Origin: Bradyrhizobium sp. NAS96.2
Lineage (GTDB): Bacteria > Pseudomonadota > Alphaproteobacteria > Rhizobiales > Xanthobacteraceae
Assembly: GCF_001908235.1 (NCBI RefSeq)
Contig: NZ_LGHK01000143.1
Span: 1 to 41,506, forward strand
DNA: 41,506 nucleotides
Reading direction: 5' to 3'
In this document: piece after piece, positions 38,427-41,506 of the stretch
Numbering within the stretch: position 1 is the stretch's first letter
How the letters are laid out: each line of letters opens with the position of its first letter
Position numbers and translations under genes: made by a program
The notes under the pieces: model-generated
The model's input: the letters and a program-made list of their open reading frames with translations, nothing else
Database searches by the model: none
What the model was told of the DNA's origin: nothing

Positions 38427-39002
38427 ATGCGCCGCTTCATCCCGCCCCTCGCCTTCGCCCTTATCGGCCTGATCCTGTTTGGCCAGGGCGCCTATATCCA
38501 TGCCAAGGCGCTGCTCGCGCAGGTGCTGCTGGAGAGCGCCTTCGCAAGGACCATCGCGACCGGCCAACCCGTGAAGCCGTGGCGCTGGGCCGACACCTGG
38601 CCGGTGGCCAGGATCGAGATCAAGCGCCTGCACGCCTCCGCGATCGTGCTCGCCGGCAGCAGCGGCCAGGCGCTGGCGTTCGGCCCCGGCCATGTCGAGC
38701 AGAGCGTCGATGCCGGCGAGCGCGGCGTCGCGGTCTATTCCGCGCATCGCGACACCCATTTCCGGTTTCTGAAAGATGTCACAATCGGCGACGAGATCGA
38801 CGTCACGAGGAGCGACGGCAGGATGTTTCGTTACCGAGCCGATCGCAGCGCGGTCGTCCGCTTCGATCAATCCGGCATCGACCCGCTGACCGGCCGGTAT
38901 GAACTGGTGCTGTCGACTTGCTGGCCGTTCGACGCGCTGACATCGGGGCCCGAGCGCTATCTGCTGCACGCGACCATGATCGAATCCGAATCGGGTTCCT
39001 GA
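38427..39002 (+). CDS. Class GN sortase
   Basis: A 191-residue sortase (TIGR03784 type), the Gram-negative class that pairs with VIT/vWA target proteins. The N-terminal hydrophobic segment (5-20) is a membrane anchor with the catalytic domain outside. The triad is visible: H107 (VYSAHRDTHF), C165 (LVLSTCWPF) and R177 (GPERYLLHA). It should cut the LPKTAT motif of the upstream product between Thr and Ala and join it to a periplasmic or outer-membrane amine. I chose the ATG at 38427; the frame is open to 38232, but that part reads through a palindromic repeat and has no signal anchor. No good ribosome site is visible. Confidence 0.93.
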   Translation: MRRFIPPLAFALIGLILFGQGAYIHAKALLAQVLLESAFARTIATGQPVKPWRWADTWPVARIEIKRLHASAIVLAGSSGQALAFGPGHVEQSVDAGERGVAVYSAHRDTHFRFLKDVTIGDEIDVTRSDGRMFRYRADRSAVVRFDQSGIDPLTGRYELVLSTCWPFDALTSGPERYLLHATMIESESGS

Positions 39003-39169
39003 CGCGCATCGATTTTGCGCCTGCCGGGATATTGCAAGCGATGCCCTGACTTGCGCCAGCGTGAGTTGCTACCCCCTTTCCCTCGCCATAAAAACAATGA
39101 AAAATCGTGTCCTGCGGTGATGCACCGTGGGCCAGAGGAACAAGCAGAACAAGGATAAGGGCAGGCTCC

Positions 39170-41392
39170 ATGGAAGCTTACGCAAGCACCGCGTCTCATG
39201 TGTCCCACAAATGGGCGCCGCCCGCTGACGCCAGCGACATCGTCAAGAGCATCCACGCGATGCTGCACCCGCGCAACATCGTGCTGGTCGGCGCCACCGA
39301 CAAGCCCGGCAACTACGCCGAACGGATCTGGAACAACCTGATCAAGTACAAATATGCCGGCGGCCTGTTTCCGATCAACGCCAAGCGCGAAACCATCTGG
39401 GGCGTCACCTGCTACAAGGATTTCGCCAGCCTTCCCGAAAAGCCCGATCATGTGCTGGTGCTGGTGCCGGCCCGCTTTGCCGTGCAGGTGATCCGCGACG
39501 CGGCCGCGGCGGGCGCCCGCTCGGCGACGATCGTCACGTCAGGCTTCAGCGAGCTGCAGGACGAAGAGAGCCAGCGGCTCGCAGTCGAGCTGAAGCAGGC
39601 GATCAAGGAGACCGGGCTTGCCGTGACTGGTCCGAACTGCCTCGGCAATCTCAGCGCCGGCGAGAACCTGTTCACCAATATCGACGACCGCATCGTCACC
39701 ATGGAGCCGGGCGCGGTCGCGATCGCCGGCCAATCCGGCGCGATCGTGATGGCGATCCGCCAGGCGCTGGAGGATCGCGGCGTCGGCGTCGGCTACATGG
39801 TCACGACAGGCAACGAATCCGGGCTCGAGACCCCGGACCTGATGAGCTATTTCGCGGCCGATCCGAGCATCCGCGTCATCGTGGTCTATCTCGAAGGCGT
39901 CAGGAACACCAAGGTGTTCCGTGACGCCTGCAAGGCCGCGCGCGCCGCCGGCAAGCCTGTCATCGCGCTCAAGCTTGGCGCCTCCGAAGGCGGCCGCGCC
40001 GCCGCAATGGCGCATACCGGCGCGCTCGCCGGCTCGATCGAGACATTCGATGCGATCTCGACCCGCGAGGGCGTGATCCGGGTGCGCGGACTGGATGAAT
40101 TGATCGAAACCACCGAGTGTTTCGTGCATGCCGATCCGCCGAAGGGCAATCGCCTCGCGGCGGTGTCGCTGTCGGGCGGCAAGCGCGGGCTTCTGATCGA
40201 CGCGTTCTATTCCGCCGGCCTGAACTTCGCGCCGCTGAGCCCGAACGCGTCCGAGCAGCTGGCGAAGATGCTCGGCCCCGGCAGCATCGTCGGCAATCCG
40301 CTCGACGCCGGCTTTGCGGCCGTGGTCGATCCCTCCGTCTACATGAAGTCGATCAAGATCATGATCGACGACCCCGACACCGACATCGTCATCATCGACG
40401 CCGAGCTGCCGAAGGCGCCGCACGAGCTGCGCGAACGCAATCTGCACATCGTCAACGAGATGGCAGGGCAGGCCAACAAGCCCGTGGTCTATATCAGCGC
40501 GATGTCGATCGGCTTCACCGACTTTACCAAGGGACTGCGCAAGTCGCTGCCTAATGTCGCAGTCATGCAGGGCCTCGACCGCGCGGTCGGCGCGATCAAG
40601 TCGCTGATCGAATATGCCGGTCTGCGCAAGGAGGTGCCCGACATCGTGTCGAGCTCGAAGGCGTCGGCGCGCGCCGTGCTGGAGAAAACACTGAAGGCCG
40701 CCAACGGCGCCGCCGCGCTCGACGAGGTCGCTTCGAAGCAGCTGCTCAAGGCCTATGGCATCCCGATCTCGAAGGAAGACGTCGCGCAGACCGCGGCCGA
40801 AGCCGTGAAGATCGCCAAGGCGATCGGCTTTCCGGTGGTCGCCAAGGTGGTCAGCCCCGACATCCTGCACAAGTCGGATATCGGCGGCGTGGTGCTGAAC
40901 CTCGCCAACGCGGCCGAGGTGAAGAAGGCGTTCAACGACATCACCGCGCGGGTGAAGAAGCTGAAGGGCAAGCCGAAACTCGAGGGCATCCTGATCGCGC
41001 AACAGGTCAAGGCCGACCTCGAGCTCGTGGTCGGTGCCTCGCTCGATGCCGAGATGGGGCCCGTGGTGCTGTTCGGCACCGGTGGCGTCGATATCGAGCT
41101 GATGAAGGACGTCGCCCTCGCCGGTGCGCCGCTCGACGCTGCCGAGGCTAAGGAGCTGATCGCCAAGACCAAGGCCGGCGTCAAGATGAAGGGCTATCGC
41201 GGCAAGCCCGCGCTGCACGAGCCATCGGCAGTGAAGGCGCTGGTCGGGCTCTCCAACCTGATGGCCGACGCCAACGGCCGCATCGCCTCGATCGACGTCA
41301 ACCCGTTCCTGATCAACAGCAAGCTCGGCGTCGCCGTCGACGGCCTGATCGTGCTGAACAACGCTGCCGCGAACAAGGCCGCGGGGCATTAG
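39170..41392 (+). CDS. ADP-forming acyl-CoA synthetase (acetate-CoA ligase family)
   Basis: A 740-residue fused NDP-forming acyl-CoA synthetase. The CoA-binding Rossmann domain (about 30-160, LHPRNIVLVGATDKPGNYAERIWNN) comes first. The succinyl-CoA-ligase-like regions follow, with the phosphohistidine candidate H282 in AMAHTGALAGS. A C-terminal ATP-grasp domain (about 510-735) shows GFPVVAKVVSPDILHKSDIGGV, VLFGTGG and IDVNPF. It interconverts acyl-CoA, ADP and phosphate with the free acid, CoA and ATP; related proteins act on acetate, propionate or ferulate. The ATG at 39170 follows AAGGATAAGG; the frame is open to 39107. It stands alone, with a 167-nt gap on its 5' side. Confidence 0.92.
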   Translation: MEAYASTASHVSHKWAPPADASDIVKSIHAMLHPRNIVLVGATDKPGNYAERIWNNLIKYKYAGGLFPINAKRETIWGVTCYKDFASLPEKPDHVLVLVPARFAVQVIRDAAAAGARSATIVTSGFSELQDEESQRLAVELKQAIKETGLAVTGPNCLGNLSAGENLFTNIDDRIVTMEPGAVAIAGQSGAIVMAIRQALEDRGVGVGYMVTTGNESGLETPDLMSYFAADPSIRVIVVYLEGVRNTKVFRDACKAARAAGKPVIALKLGASEGGRAAAMAHTGALAGSIETFDAISTREGVIRVRGLDELIETTECFVHADPPKGNRLAAVSLSGGKRGLLIDAFYSAGLNFAPLSPNASEQLAKMLGPGSIVGNPLDAGFAAVVDPSVYMKSIKIMIDDPDTDIVIIDAELPKAPHELRERNLHIVNEMAGQANKPVVYISAMSIGFTDFTKGLRKSLPNVAVMQGLDRAVGAIKSLIEYAGLRKEVPDIVSSSKASARAVLEKTLKAANGAAALDEVASKQLLKAYGIPISKEDVAQTAAEAVKIAKAIGFPVVAKVVSPDILHKSDIGGVVLNLANAAEVKKAFNDITARVKKLKGKPKLEGILIAQQVKADLELVVGASLDAEMGPVVLFGTGGVDIELMKDVALAGAPLDAAEAKELIAKTKAGVKMKGYRGKPALHEPSAVKALVGLSNLMADANGRIASIDVNPFLINSKLGVAVDGLIVLNNAAANKAAGH

Positions 41393-41411
41393 CTCAGATG
41401 CGAATCTATCC

Positions 41412-41424
41412 CCGTCATCCTGAG
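41412..41424. repeat. First 13 nt of a CCGTCATCCTGAGG-type repeat near the window end
   Basis: CCGTCATCCTGAG is identical to the left end of the repeat at 12979-13082. The following bases do not continue that element, so this is a variant or fragment. The rest of 41425-41506 shows nothing I recognise. Confidence 0.5.
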
Positions 41425-41506
41425 CAACCGTTAGCTTGCGGGGTGCATCGGCTGCCACGGAGTGCCGCGAGCGACGACAGTATTGATGAAGATGAGGAGC
41501 TTACGG

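Noticed and set aside
39539..41458. A 639-residue minus-strand reading frame
   Set aside because: Antisense to the ADP-forming acyl-CoA synthetase; no domain or start signal.

Overview
The window comes from a high-GC alphaproteobacterium, most likely Bradyrhizobium or a close relative in the Nitrobacteraceae. The reasons are the strong GC bias at third codon positions (shown by very long antisense shadow reading frames), the density of acyl-CoA and LivJ/Dpp-type uptake genes, and several families of palindromic intergenic repeats of the sort found in that group. The assignment is inference; there is no rRNA or other marker gene here. No tRNA, rRNA, CRISPR array, insertion sequence or integrase was seen.

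Region 1 (1-7984), surface and secretion module. The window opens inside a giant gene whose visible 1759 residues hold cadherin-like and Ig-like beta-sandwich repeats, a right-handed beta-helix and a C-terminal metzincin-type zinc protease domain. A hairpin and an AT-rich spacer follow. Then come three tandem genes for small phage-tail-collar (microcystin-dependent-protein type) proteins, a GNAT acetyltransferase, and a convergent DUF6916-like gene overlapping it by 19 nt. No other phage gene is present.

Region 2 (8413-19047, + strand). A maleylacetate-reductase-like member of the iron alcohol dehydrogenase family, which lacks the metal-binding Asp, an AMP-forming acyl-CoA ligase, a DUF2270 membrane protein and a TauD/TfdA-type 2-oxoglutarate dioxygenase are followed by a complete five-gene Dpp/Opp-type ABC importer (binding protein, two permeases, two ATPases, the last two joints overlapping). 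A perfect 13-bp hairpin ends the block.

Region 3 (19083-34004), acyl-CoA catabolic island. On the minus strand, a BKACE (DUF849) enzyme, an acyl-CoA ligase and the beta and alpha subunits of a biotin-dependent acyl-CoA carboxylase read as one unit, with 1-4 nt overlaps between the last three. A second minus-strand unit holds two acyl-CoA dehydrogenases (the first broken by an apparent 1-nt deletion), a glutathione-S-transferase-like protein and an AraC regulator. Two paralogous LivJ-type binding proteins without permeases, and another acyl-CoA ligase, are on the plus strand. The content suggests import and CoA-dependent breakdown of a branched or terpenoid-like acid; the substrate cannot be read from sequence.

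Region 4 (34265-41392). A DUF1614 membrane protein and an XRE-type regulator precede a Gram-negative sortase system: a VIT/vWA surface protein with a C-terminal LPKTAT sorting signal, and its class GN sortase. An ADP-forming acyl-CoA synthetase closes the window.

Palindromic repeats of 80-140 bp occupy many gene boundaries, one of them between the sortase and its target. The items most worth following up are the sortase pair, the phage-free tail-collar/GNAT/DUF6916 cluster next to a giant putative protease-adhesin, the metal-ligand loss in the dehydrogenase, and the frameshifted acyl-CoA dehydrogenase.
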